This document shows, in pieces, positions 52,339 to 60,270 of a stretch of DNA of 64,000 nucleotides. Made by a program: the position numbers and the translations under genes. Below the pieces are notes generated by a model. It had not been told where the DNA came from and ran no database searches. It worked only from the letters and a program-made list of their open reading frames with translations. The DNA comes from Marivita sp003149565 (lineage in GTDB: Bacteria; Pseudomonadota; Alphaproteobacteria; Rhodobacterales; Rhodobacteraceae). Numbering within the stretch: the stretch's first letter is position 1; every line of letters begins with the position of its first letter. The DNA lies in NCBI RefSeq assembly GCF_965216415.1, contig NZ_CBDCFU010000002.1. One strand, given 5' to 3'.

Positions 52339-54636
52339 ATGGATAAATTTGGCAAGTCACAGCCGGTCAAACGGGTTGAAGACGTACGTTTTCTCAATGG
52401 CACCGGGCGCTATGTCGATGACATCGCTCCCGAAGGCGCTTTGCGGGGCTATGTGTTCCGCTCGTCTGTCGCACATGCCAGCATCGATACGCTGGATGTG
52501 ACCGACGCGCGCGAGGTGCCGGGTGTGCATCTCGTGCTGACAGCTGCCGATCTGGCTGCAGCAGGCTACACCGAAGGCCTCTGGGGCACCACGGTGCCAA
52601 ACCGCGATGGCTCTACCGGTGCATCGCCATTCCGTCCTGTCTTGGCAACAGACACCGTCCGATATGTGGGCGAAGCGGTGGCGTTCATCGTGGCTGACAG
52701 CCTTGAGGCGGCGCGCGATGCTGCTGAACTGATCGAGTTCGACTACACCGACAAGCCAGTACATCTGGGCCTTGCGTCGGGCGGCCCGGACATTCACCCC
52801 GAGGCCCCTGCCAACCTGGCTTTCGATTGGGGCATGGGGGACGAGGACGCGACCAAAGCGGCCTTTGACGCGGCGCATCGTACTGTGAGCCTCGATGTCG
52901 AGGACAACCGCATTATCGTCAACGCAATGGAACCGCGTGGTTGCTATGCCGAGATGGAGGGCGACCGCCTGCACGTATCCATCAACGCGCAGGGCGTCTG
53001 GGATCATAAAAAACATATCGCGCGTGTTCTCAACATGTCTGAAGAAGATGTCCGGATCACGAACCCCGATGTCGGCGGCGGCTTCGGCATGAAGGCGATG
53101 CCACACCCCGAAAACTTCCTGACGGCTATGGCCTGCAAAATGCTCGGCAAGCCAGTGCGCTGGATGTCCGAGCGCACCGAAGGCATGTTGTCCGACAACG
53201 CGGGCCGTGACCTGCGCCACACCGCCGAATTGGCCTTTGACGAGAACAACCGCATCACGGCGTACCGCGTGCAGACGGTTGCCAACATGGGTGCCTACAA
53301 CTCGCATTTTGCACAGGCCATCCAGACGAGCCTCTTTTCAAAGGTTCTGATGGGCACTTATGACGTGCAGACGTCCTGGCTTCAGGTTGAAGGTGTCTAC
53401 ACCAACACAACGCCGGTCGATGCCTATCGCGGTGCTGGGCGGCCTGAGGCGATCTATCTGCTGGAACGCGTCATGGACCGCGCCGCACGGGAGCTGGGCC
53501 TTGATCCGTGGGAGTTGCGCCGCATCAACTTCATCAAGCCGCATCAGTTTCCCTACAAGACCACGACGGGTGAGACCTACGACGTGGGTGATTTCGAGCG
53601 TGTGCTGTCTCGCGCCGAAAGCTTTGCCGACCGTGCCGGGTTTGAGGCCCGCCGTGCGGCGTCGGAGTCCGAGGGCAAGCTGCGGGGCATGGGGCTGTGT
53701 TACTATATCGAAAGCATCCTTGGCGCGCCGGTTGAGGATGTGAAGGTCACGTTTGACGAAGATGGTGGCGCGTCGATCTATGTCGGCACGCAGTCGAACG
53801 GGCAGGGGCACGAGACCGTGTTCACACAATTTCTGTCCGACCAGACGGGTATCCCGGCAGACAAGATCCGCTTTGTGCAGGGCGACAGTGATCTGATCGC
53901 GCGGGGCGGCGGCACCGGCGGATCGCGGTCGGTGACGATCCAGAACACAGCGACGCTGGCAGCGGTCGACAAGATCATCACCGCCTACACGGCATTTCTT
54001 GCCGACCAGCAGGGTGTGGACGAGGCCGAGATCACTTTTGACGATGAACAGTTCCGAGTCGGCACATCGAATGTCACGCCGACCATGCTCGAGGTTGCGC
54101 AGATGGCGCGCGAGGCGGGCCGCGAAGACCTGCTGACCTTTGATGCAACTGTCACGCTCGATGCCCGCAGCTTCCCGAACGGCGCGCATGTGGCCGAGGT
54201 GGAAATTGATCCCGAGACCGGGCATGTGTCCGTCGACCGCTATACGGTGGTCGATGATTTCGGCAACCTGATCAACCCGATGCTGGCCGAAGGCCAGGTG
54301 CATGGTGGCGTTGTTCAAGGTCTGGGGCAGGCACTTACCGAACGGGTCGTTTATGACGAAGAGGGCCAGCTGCTCACGGCAACGTTCATGGACTACGCGA
54401 TGCCGCGCGCCGATGATGTCCCGATGATTGGGTTCACCACAGAAGCGACGCCGTCGGTCACCAACCCGATGGGCATGAAAGGCTGCGGCGAGGCGGGCAC
54501 CGTCGGCGCTTTGGCCGCTGTCGCCAATGCTGTGCAGGACGCGATGTGGGCGCGGGGCGTGCGTCAGGCGGACATGCCGTTCACGCCGCAGCGCGTCTGG
54601 GGCATGCTGCAGGATGCGCGCGTCGCGGCTGAGTGA
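52339..54636 (+). CDS. Molybdenum hydroxylase large subunit (xanthine dehydrogenase/CoxL family), orphan
   Basis: A 765-residue molybdopterin-binding subunit. Signatures include the N-terminal RFLNGTGRYVDDI, VRYVGEAVAFIVAD, DVGGGFGMK, GGGTGGSRS and the active-site Glu in GMKGCGEAGTVGALAAV. These enzymes hydroxylate an aromatic heterocycle or aldehyde, or oxidise CO, using a Mo-bound cysteine-less or Cu site; the AYRGAGRPEA loop is that of the non-CO (form II) type. The iron-sulfur and FAD subunits normally encoded next to it are missing here. The next gene overlaps its 3' end by 23 bases. Confidence 0.88.
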   Translation: MDKFGKSQPVKRVEDVRFLNGTGRYVDDIAPEGALRGYVFRSSVAHASIDTLDVTDAREVPGVHLVLTAADLAAAGYTEGLWGTTVPNRDGSTGASPFRPVLATDTVRYVGEAVAFIVADSLEAARDAAELIEFDYTDKPVHLGLASGGPDIHPEAPANLAFDWGMGDEDATKAAFDAAHRTVSLDVEDNRIIVNAMEPRGCYAEMEGDRLHVSINAQGVWDHKKHIARVLNMSEEDVRITNPDVGGGFGMKAMPHPENFLTAMACKMLGKPVRWMSERTEGMLSDNAGRDLRHTAELAFDENNRITAYRVQTVANMGAYNSHFAQAIQTSLFSKVLMGTYDVQTSWLQVEGVYTNTTPVDAYRGAGRPEAIYLLERVMDRAARELGLDPWELRRINFIKPHQFPYKTTTGETYDVGDFERVLSRAESFADRAGFEARRAASESEGKLRGMGLCYYIESILGAPVEDVKVTFDEDGGASIYVGTQSNGQGHETVFTQFLSDQTGIPADKIRFVQGDSDLIARGGGTGGSRSVTIQNTATLAAVDKIITAYTAFLADQQGVDEAEITFDDEQFRVGTSNVTPTMLEVAQMAREAGREDLLTFDATVTLDARSFPNGAHVAEVEIDPETGHVSVDRYTVVDDFGNLINPMLAEGQVHGGVVQGLGQALTERVVYDEEGQLLTATFMDYAMPRADDVPMIGFTTEATPSVTNPMGMKGCGEAGTVGALAAVANAVQDAMWARGVRQADMPFTPQRVWGMLQDARVAAE

Positions 54637-55672
54637 CACCGTTCTTGGCTGGTTCCGCCGAAGGTTTTCGGCGGATCAGTCGCCGGTCAGCATTCGGCGT
54701 GGTCCACGCAGCCATGTGATTGTCCTGGACGGCACGATGTCGTCTCTGGAACCGGGTTGGGAGACCAATGCTGGCCGTCTCTATCGGCTTTTGCAGGAGG
54801 TTGGAGGCGACCGGTCGCTGTATTACGAAGCGGGTTTGCAATGGTCTGATTGGCGCAGCGCTTCGGATATCGCGGTTGGCCGCGGGATCAATCGCCAGAT
54901 CGCCCGCGCCTATGGCTTTCTCGCATCGCGTTATATGCCGGGCGACCGCATCTTTTTCTTTGGCTATTCCCGCGGTGCCTATGCTGTACGGTCCCTTGCC
55001 GGGATCATCGACCGGGTTGGGCTTGTTCGGGCAGAACATGCCACCGAGCGTAATGTCCGACAGGTCTATCAACACTACCGCACCGGCGCCGAAAGCGCGG
55101 CCGCCCGCGATTTCGTGCGGCTGTATTGCCATGACAGCCCGGAGATTGCGGTTGTCGGTGTCTGGGATACGGTCAAGGCTCTGGGGCTGCGTCTGCCCCT
55201 GCTGTGGCGTGTCTTCAATGACAAGCACGGGTTTCACAATGACCAGCTGGGACCATCTATCCGATGTGGTCTGCACGCGCTGGCCTATCATGAACGCCGC
55301 ATGGCCTATGAACCGGTGCTCTGGTCCTGCCCGTCAGATTGGAAGGGCCATGTGGAGCAGGTCTGGTTCAGGGGCGTGCATGGCGATATCGGCGGGCAGT
55401 TACGCGGCCATGAAGACGCGCGGCCTCTTGCGAATATCCCGTTGGTCTGGATGTTGGAGCGGGCGGAGAGCGCCGGGTTGCCTTTGCCAGAGGGGTGGCA
55501 GGACCGCTTTCCGCAAAGTGCCGAAGCGCCGTCGGTCGGCAACTGGAAAGGCTGGGGCAAGCTGTTTCTCTACCGTCGCGCCCGCCGGATCGGTATGGAT
55601 CCGTCCGAACGCATCCATGAAACTCTGCATGTCACCGAACCCAAAGCGCACCCGGAACCGCTGCTTCCCTGA
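54614..55672 (+). CDS. DUF2235-family alpha/beta hydrolase
   Basis: A 352-residue protein with the DUF2235 (T6SS phospholipase effector Tle1-like) domain: an N-terminal VIVLDGTMSSL, the nucleophile elbow FFGYSRGAYAVRSLAG, VGVWDTVKALG and VWFRGVHGDIGG near residue 255. Some family members are phospholipases. No secretion signal or T6SS gene is nearby, so a housekeeping lipid or carbohydrate ester role is also possible. The ATG at 54614 lies within the 3' end of the hydroxylase gene; a later start is possible. Confidence 0.75.
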   Translation: MRASRLSDTVLGWFRRRFSADQSPVSIRRGPRSHVIVLDGTMSSLEPGWETNAGRLYRLLQEVGGDRSLYYEAGLQWSDWRSASDIAVGRGINRQIARAYGFLASRYMPGDRIFFFGYSRGAYAVRSLAGIIDRVGLVRAEHATERNVRQVYQHYRTGAESAAARDFVRLYCHDSPEIAVVGVWDTVKALGLRLPLLWRVFNDKHGFHNDQLGPSIRCGLHALAYHERRMAYEPVLWSCPSDWKGHVEQVWFRGVHGDIGGQLRGHEDARPLANIPLVWMLERAESAGLPLPEGWQDRFPQSAEAPSVGNWKGWGKLFLYRRARRIGMDPSERIHETLHVTEPKAHPEPLLP

Positions 55673-55842
55673 GTTCTGACGAATATGTGATCAAAACGAC
55701 AAGGGTCTCTCTTTAAACCACGCATTTCCTGATTATCTCTTGGTCAAGGAGGCGGGCGTGGAACACCCGCTATACCTTCACTTTCCACCTAATGGATCGA
55801 AGCCACCGGCTTCCAGCCGGTCCGCTTCAGCGAATCTGTTCT

Positions 55843-55907
55843 GATCTTCCTCCCCGGAATCTGAAGCCCCCGGAGGGGTATGGCTTCAGATTCCGGGGAG
55901 GAAGATC
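55843..55907. promoter_or_regulatory. 26-bp inverted repeat covering the tnpA ribosome binding site (copy 2)
   Basis: Same arrangement as in copy 1: a perfect 26-bp inverted repeat with a 13-base loop abutting the tnpA start at 55908 and containing its ribosome binding site. Confidence 0.75.
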
Positions 55908-56306
55908 ATGCGCTACTCGTCATCCGCGCACACGCGATTTTATCACAGATACCACGTCGTGTGGGCCACGAAATACCGGTATAAAGTTCTGCAGGGGGCA
56001 ATGCGTGAGCGGATCCGAGAAATTATCATCCAGACCTGCGAGGAACTCGGCGTCCATATCGTGAAGGGCGTGTTGGCGCGCGATCACGTCCACATGTTCC
56101 TGTCGATCCCGCCCAAGCTGTCTCTTTCCGATGTCATGCAGCGCATCAAGGGCCGCTCATCCCGTCGCATCCAGATGGAATTTCCCGACCTGCGCAAGCG
56201 CTATTGGGGAAGGCGCTTTTGGGCACGTGGGTATTTCTCCACGACGTCCGGCAACGTGACCGACGACGTGATCCGACAATACCTGGAATTACATTCCTCC
56301 AAATGA
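55908..56306 (+). CDS. tnpA: IS200/IS605-family transposase TnpA (Y1), copy 2
   Basis: A 132-residue HUH transposase with the same translation as the copy at 48894-49292: DHVHMFLSIPP metal site and catalytic Tyr in ARGYFSTTSGN. No differences from copy 1 were seen, which implies recent transposition. Translation is probably kept low by the inverted repeat over its ribosome binding site. Confidence 0.95.
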   Translation: MRYSSSAHTRFYHRYHVVWATKYRYKVLQGAMRERIREIIIQTCEELGVHIVKGVLARDHVHMFLSIPPKLSLSDVMQRIKGRSSRRIQMEFPDLRKRYWGRRFWARGYFSTTSGNVTDDVIRQYLELHSSK

Positions 56307-56356
56307 TGCCTCCGGCGTCAGCCGGTGGTCCTTCACTGTCCCTCGTTCCAACACTT

Positions 56357-56389
56357 GCGCCCAAGGCATCCTTGGGCGCTTTTTCTTTT
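56357..56389 (+). terminator. Rho-independent terminator, probably of the DUF2235 gene
   Basis: GCGCCCAAG and CTTGGGCGC form a perfect stem with a 5-base loop followed by TTTTTCTTTT. The IS copy 2 has separated it from the gene whose transcript it probably ended. Confidence 0.85.
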
Positions 56390-56405
56390 CTGCGGGGCAG
56401 GGTAC

Positions 56406-56882
56406 ATGTCAGCCATGAGCTATTCCGATGATTATCTGCGCACGATTCTGAAACGCACCAAGACCGTCGCGGTGGTTGGTGTATCGATGAACCCGGTGCG
56501 TCCGTCCTATTATGTGGCCCGGTATCTTTCGCTTAAGGGATTTACGGTGATCCCGGTCAATCCCGGCCATGTGGGCCAGCGCTTGTTCGGGGCCGAGGTG
56601 AAGGCGTCGCTGTCGGAGATCGAGACCAAAGTGGACATGGTGGACATTTTTCGCCGATCCGAGGCAGTGCCGCCCATTGTGGACGAAGCACTGGAGGCGT
56701 TCCCTGATTTGCAGACCGTCTGGATGCAGATTGGAGTCGAGAACGCTGAAGCTGCTGCCAAGGCAGAAGCGCGCGGGGTCGATGTGGTGATGAACCGCTG
56801 CCCCAAGATCGAATATCAGAGGTTGTTCGGCGAGCTGCGCATGGGCGGATTCAACACCGGGATCATCTCGTCCAAGCTGTGA
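56406..56882 (+). CDS. CoA-binding domain protein
   Basis: A 158-residue protein with a single Rossmann-type CoA-binding domain: TVAVVGVSMNPVRPSYYVARYL near residue 20, VIPVNPGHVGQRLFGAEV, VDMVDIFRRSEAVPPIVDEAL, and WMQIGVENAEAAAKAEARGVDVVMNRCPKIEY near the C-terminus. This is the widespread stand-alone CoA_binding_2 family (YccU-like), whose physiological role is unknown. Met codons at 56406 and 56415 are both plausible starts. Three hairpins follow the stop. Confidence 0.85.
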   Translation: MSAMSYSDDYLRTILKRTKTVAVVGVSMNPVRPSYYVARYLSLKGFTVIPVNPGHVGQRLFGAEVKASLSEIETKVDMVDIFRRSEAVPPIVDEALEAFPDLQTVWMQIGVENAEAAAKAEARGVDVVMNRCPKIEYQRLFGELRMGGFNTGIISSKL

Positions 56883-56892
56883 GCCGGCGTGC

Positions 56893-56952
56893 GCGATGCA
56901 GTGATGCATCGCTGCGTTTCCGTTGACGGAAACGCTTGGGGCTCTGCCCCAA
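56893..56952. repeat. Three consecutive hairpins between CoA-binding gene and hisE
   Basis: GCGATGCA/TGCATCGC (56893-56912), GCGTTTCCG/CGGAAACGC (56914-56935) and TTGGGGC/GCCCCAA (56936-56952) follow one another almost without gaps, in the space between two convergent genes. They could block read-through from both sides. Confidence 0.65.
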
Positions 56953-56985
56953 ACCCCGAAGTATTTTTCAACCAGAGAAGATCAG
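56936..56985 (+). repeat. Extragenic hairpin element, copy 3
   Basis: TTGGGGCTCTGCCCCAA hairpin, then CCCCGAAGTATTTTTC and CCAGAGAAGATCAGG, running into the hisE stop at 56982. Same plan as copies at 37300, 48422 and 60173. Confidence 0.55.
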
Positions 56986-57290
56986 GAACGGGCGGCTTTT
57001 TCCTGCAGGCCGGATTGCCCTTGGCGTCGCGCGAGTTCCGACATCACGTCAGCCAGCGCCACATCGCGGGATTTCAGCATCACCAGAAGGTGGAACAGCA
57101 CGTCTGCTGCTTCTGAGGTCAGGCGGTCTCGGTCTCCCTTGATCGCTTCGATGATGGCCTCGATGGATTCCTCACCGAATTTCTCGGCACATTTCTCCGG
57201 GCCTTTGGCCAGCAGCTTTGCGGTCCAGCTTTCGTCGATGGAGGCAGTTGCGCGGTTTGCGACGATCTGTTCAAGCTCTTCCAGCGTCAT
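56982..57290 (-). CDS. hisE: Phosphoribosyl-ATP pyrophosphatase HisE
   Basis: A 102-residue enzyme for the second step of histidine synthesis, hydrolysing PR-ATP to PR-AMP. The all-alpha NTP-pyrophosphohydrolase motif is visible as KCAEKFGEESIEAIIEA and LTSEAADVLFHLLVML, holding the acidic metal ligands. The start at 57290 overlaps the hisF stop by 4 bases (ATGA), so it is translated with hisF. A much longer frame covering this gene and reading through hisF is not real. Confidence 0.93.
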   Translation of the reverse strand: MTLEELEQIVANRATASIDESWTAKLLAKGPEKCAEKFGEESIEAIIEAIKGDRDRLTSEAADVLFHLLVMLKSRDVALADVMSELARRQGQSGLQEKAARS

Positions 57291-58048
57291 GTCAGCCTCA
57301 CCGGGATGCCGGCTGCGGCCATGTGGGCTTTGGCTTCGCCAATCGTGTATTCGCCGAAATGGAAAATCGACGCCGCCAGCACGGCGCTGGCACCGCCTTC
57401 GGTGACACCCTCCACCAGATGATCCAGCGTGCCGACACCACCAGAGGCAATCACCGGCACGTCCACCGCGTCGGAAATCGCGCGGGTGAGGGGCAGGTTG
57501 AACCCGGCCTTGGTGCCGTCGCGGTCCATCGAGGTGAGCAGGATTTCCCCGGCCCCCTTGGCGACCACGGTTTTCGCGAACTCCACCGCGTCGATTCCGG
57601 TGGGTTTGCGCCCGCCATGCGTGAAGATTTCCCACTTGCCGGGGCTGACTGTCTTGGCATCGATGGCGACCACGATGCACTGGCTGCCGAACTGGTCTGC
57701 CGCCTCGGCTACAACATCGGGATTGGCGACTGCGGCGGAATTGAACGATACCTTGTCGGCCCCTGCCAGCAGAAGGGTGCGCACGTCTGCAACGGTGCGG
57801 ACCCCGCCGCCCACGGTGAGCGGGATGAAGCATTGCTCTGCTGTGCGCGTCACCACGTCAAACATCGTGCCGCGGTTTTCATGGGTGGCGTGGATGTCGA
57901 GAAAGCAGATTTCATCGGCCCCCGCGGCGTCATAGGCGCGGGCGGCGTCCACCGGATCACCGGCGTCACGCAGGTCGACAAAATTGACGCCTTTGACCAC
58001 ACGGCCATCGGCGACATCAAGACAGGGAATGATGCGGGTCTTCAACAT
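57287..58048 (-). CDS. hisF: Imidazole glycerol phosphate synthase cyclase subunit HisF
   Basis: A 253-residue TIM-barrel cyclase. The catalytic Asp residues are in RIIPCLDVADGRVVKG (near residue 11) and VVAIDAKTV (near 130). The phosphate-binding GGVRT and ASGGVGT loops are present. With HisH it converts PRFAR and ammonia to IGP and AICAR. It is followed directly by hisE (4-base overlap). The next his gene upstream, hisA, is separated by an SDR gene on the other strand. Confidence 0.95.
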   Translation of the reverse strand: MLKTRIIPCLDVADGRVVKGVNFVDLRDAGDPVDAARAYDAAGADEICFLDIHATHENRGTMFDVVTRTAEQCFIPLTVGGGVRTVADVRTLLLAGADKVSFNSAAVANPDVVAEAADQFGSQCIVVAIDAKTVSPGKWEIFTHGGRKPTGIDAVEFAKTVVAKGAGEILLTSMDRDGTKAGFNLPLTRAISDAVDVPVIASGGVGTLDHLVEGVTEGGASAVLAASIFHFGEYTIGEAKAHMAAAGIPVRLT

Positions 58049-58134
58049 GTCCTGTCGCGTACCCCGAAGATCGCCGCTTGTGAAGCCTAGGCGTTGCGCA
58101 TTATGCCTTGCGATGAGGAAAAGAGGAGAGTCCC

Positions 58135-58893
58135 ATGTCAGAGAATTTCGCGCGCTATCCCAGCCTGGACGGCAAAACCGTGTTCATCACAGGCGGCGCA
58201 TCAGGCATTGGAGCCGAGATCGTAAAGGCATTTGCCGCACAAGGCGCAAAGGTGGGATTCGTTGATCTGGACGCGCAGAGCGCCCAGGCTTTGACGGATG
58301 CAACAGATGGCACGGTGGCCTGGGAGCAGGCCGATCTACGCGACATTCCGGCATTGCAGGAGGCGTTTTCCAAATTGAAGGCCAAGCTTGGACCGGCGCA
58401 TGTGTTGGTGAACAACGCGGCCCGCGATGACCGTCACGATTGGCGCGAGGTCACGCCCGAATATTGGGACGAACGGCAAGCCACCAACCTGCGGCACATG
58501 TTTTTTGCCATTCAGGCTGTGGCGCCTGATATGATCGAGGCGGGGGCCGGGTCGATCATCAACATGAGCTCGAACAGTTGGTGGGAAGCGGTTGGCAACA
58601 TGCCGGCCTACACCACGGCCAAGGCGGCGGTGCATGGCCTGACCCGGACAATGGCGCGCGATCTGGGCGGGCACCGCATCCGGGTCAACACAGTGGTGCC
58701 CGGCTGGGTCATGACCGAGCGGCAGAAAGAGTTGTGGGCCTCGCCCGAGGCGCTGGAAAAGCACCGAGAGCGGCAATGCCTGCCGGATCTGATCGAGCCG
58801 GTCTATCTTGCACGGATGGTGCTATTCCTCGCCTCCGACGACGCGGCAATGTGTACGGCCAATAACTATATGGTTGAAGCCGGCTCGATCTAG
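58135..58893 (+). CDS. Short-chain dehydrogenase/reductase
   Basis: A 252-residue classical SDR. The cofactor loop is VFITGGASGIGAEIV, NNAAR marks the central strand, and the catalytic Ser, Tyr and Lys are in NMSSNSW...PAYTTAKAAVHG. The C-terminal AMCTANNYMVEAGSI is in the place of the usual GG-containing tail. It is related to sugar/polyol dehydrogenases, with no clear substrate. GAGGAGAG precedes the ATG. It sits on the plus strand between hisF and hisA, overlapping the hisA stop by 4 bases. Confidence 0.88.
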   Translation: MSENFARYPSLDGKTVFITGGASGIGAEIVKAFAAQGAKVGFVDLDAQSAQALTDATDGTVAWEQADLRDIPALQEAFSKLKAKLGPAHVLVNNAARDDRHDWREVTPEYWDERQATNLRHMFFAIQAVAPDMIEAGAGSIINMSSNSWWEAVGNMPAYTTAKAAVHGLTRTMARDLGGHRIRVNTVVPGWVMTERQKELWASPEALEKHRERQCLPDLIEPVYLARMVLFLASDDAAMCTANNYMVEAGSI

Positions 58894-59615
58894 GCGGTCT
58901 GGAGCGCCGCCAGCGCAGCTTTCAGGTCGATCGCACCATCGTAAAGCGCGCGGCCCGAAATTGCGCCGTTCAGGCCCGCGCCGCAGTCGCGCAGGGCGAT
59001 CAGATCGTCCAGCGACGACACACCGCCGGACGCGATGACAGGGATGGACACGGCGCGCGCCAAGTCGGCGGTCGCCTCCACGTTCGGTCCCTGCATCGCG
59101 CCGTCTCGATTGATGTCGGTATAGATGATCGCCGCCACACCCGCGTCCTCGAACGAGCGGGCGAGGTCGGTGACCATCACGTCGGTCTCTTCGGCCCAAC
59201 CTTTGGTCGCCACGCGCCCGTTGCGTGCGTCGATGCCGACGGCCACATGGCCAGGAAAGGCGCGTGCCGCCGCGCGCACCAGATCGGGATTCTCGACCGC
59301 CACCGTGCCAAGGATCACCCGTTGCAGCCCCTTGTCGAGCCAGCGTTCGATGGTGGCCATATCGCGGATACCGCCGCCCAGCTGGGCAGGCACCTTGCAG
59401 CGTTCCAGAATCGCTTCGACGGCAGCCGCGTTCACCGGTTCGCCTGCGAAAGCGCCGTTCAGGTCGACCAGATGCAGCCACTCGCAGCCCGCTTCGACAA
59501 ACTCCATCGCCTGTGCAGCGGGGTCGTCGTTGAAGACGGTGGATTTCTCCATATCGCCGCGCAGGAGGCGGACGGCCTGTCCGTCTTTGAGGTCGATGGC
59601 GGGGTAGAGGATCAT
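58890..59615 (-). CDS. hisA: ProFAR isomerase HisA
   Basis: A 241-residue TIM-barrel isomerase for the fourth step of histidine synthesis. The catalytic Asp residues lie in YPAIDLKDGQAVRL near residue 8 and IIYTDINRDGAMQG near 130-170; the GGGIRD and ASGGVSS phosphate loops are clear. The ATG at 59615 is preferred over Met codons 12 and 18 residues upstream because MILYPAIDL is the normal N-terminus. It is on the same strand as the other his genes but is flanked on both sides by non-his genes. Confidence 0.95.
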   Translation of the reverse strand: MILYPAIDLKDGQAVRLLRGDMEKSTVFNDDPAAQAMEFVEAGCEWLHLVDLNGAFAGEPVNAAAVEAILERCKVPAQLGGGIRDMATIERWLDKGLQRVILGTVAVENPDLVRAAARAFPGHVAVGIDARNGRVATKGWAEETDVMVTDLARSFEDAGVAAIIYTDINRDGAMQGPNVEATADLARAVSIPVIASGGVSSLDDLIALRDCGAGLNGAISGRALYDGAIDLKAALAALQTA

Positions 59616-59750
59616 GTTGCAGTCTCCGGTCAAATCTCGCACGCGCTTTGGCATGACGGAACGGCACATGCAACGCGACCCAGCGTCAATCTTGATCGGC
59701 GAGGTGTCGTCGGCTCAGGGTTTGGTATTACTCTGAGGGAGGAGACATGT

Positions 59751-60137
59751 ATGAAACTTATGACACTTGCTGCGGGTCTCGTGCTTTCTGTCAGCGCCGC
59801 GCTCGCCGATCCGGTGGAAGGCACCTGGAAAACCCAGCCCGGTGATGAGGGCAATTACGGGCTGGTGACGATCAGCACCTGTGGCGCCGAGATCTGCGGC
59901 GTGCTGGGGCAGGGCTATGATGCGGGCGGCAAGAAGATCGCGTCGCCGAATATCGGCAAACGGATGATCTGGGGCATGAAGGCGCAGGGCAACGGAGCGT
60001 ACAAGGGCGGCAAGATCTGGGCGCCGGACCGCGACAAGACGTATAATTCCCGCATGACGCTGAATGGCAATTTGCTCAAGGTCGAGGGATGTGTGCTGGG
60101 AATTTGTCGTGGACAAACCTGGACGCGGGTGAAGTGA
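59751..60137 (+). CDS. DUF2147 secreted protein
   Basis: A 128-residue exported protein. A Sec signal peptide (KLMTLAAGLVLSVSAALA; cleavage before DPVEG near residue 19) is followed by the DUF2147 domain: EGTWKTQPGDEGNYGLVTISTCG, GKIWAPDRDKTYNSRMTL and LKVEGCVLGICRGQTWTRV. Its function is unknown; the fold is a small beta-barrel and members are common in Rhodobacterales. GGGAGGAGA lies just before the ATG at 59751. It lies on the plus strand between hisA and the LysE gene. Confidence 0.85.
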   Translation: MKLMTLAAGLVLSVSAALADPVEGTWKTQPGDEGNYGLVTISTCGAEICGVLGQGYDAGGKKIASPNIGKRMIWGMKAQGNGAYKGGKIWAPDRDKTYNSRMTLNGNLLKVEGCVLGICRGQTWTRVK

Positions 60138-60141
60138 CCTT

Positions 60142-60193
60142 CAGGTCGCGGGCACTGTGCCCCCGCGACCTGCTGGGGGGCGTTGCCCCCCAG
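60142..60193. repeat. Two adjacent strong hairpins after the DUF2147 gene
   Basis: CAGGTCGCGG.../CCGCGACCTG (60142-60172) and CTGGGGGGC/GCCCCCCAG (60173-60193) follow 4 bases after the stop, with the second forming the start of extragenic element copy 4. Confidence 0.65.
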
Positions 60194-60232
60194 ACCCCCC
60201 AAGGTATTTGAGAAACAGAGAAGACCAGGGAC
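60173..60232 (+). repeat. Extragenic hairpin element, copy 4
   Basis: CTGGGGGGCGTTGCCCCCCA hairpin, then CCCCCAAGGTATTTGAGAAA and CAGAGAAGACCAGG. It is the best match to copy 3 (AGAGAAGAYCAGG) and lies between two convergent genes. Confidence 0.55.
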
Positions 60233-60270
60233 GCTTGTCCTGCTGCAGGTGGGGTGGGCCGCATATCTGT

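Larger units (their letters stand above)
55782..56336 (+). mobile_element. IS200/IS605-type insertion sequence, copy 2
   Basis: A second 555-bp element, apparently identical to the copy at 48768-49322 and in the same orientation. It again follows TTCAC (55777-55781) and itself ends in TTCAC. It lies between the DUF2235 gene and that gene's probable terminator (56357-56389), so it does not break a gene. Confidence 0.9.

Noticed and set aside
56982..57833. Minus-strand frame of 283 codons covering hisE
   Set aside because: The real HisE starts at 57290; the upstream part is an out-of-frame reading of hisF.
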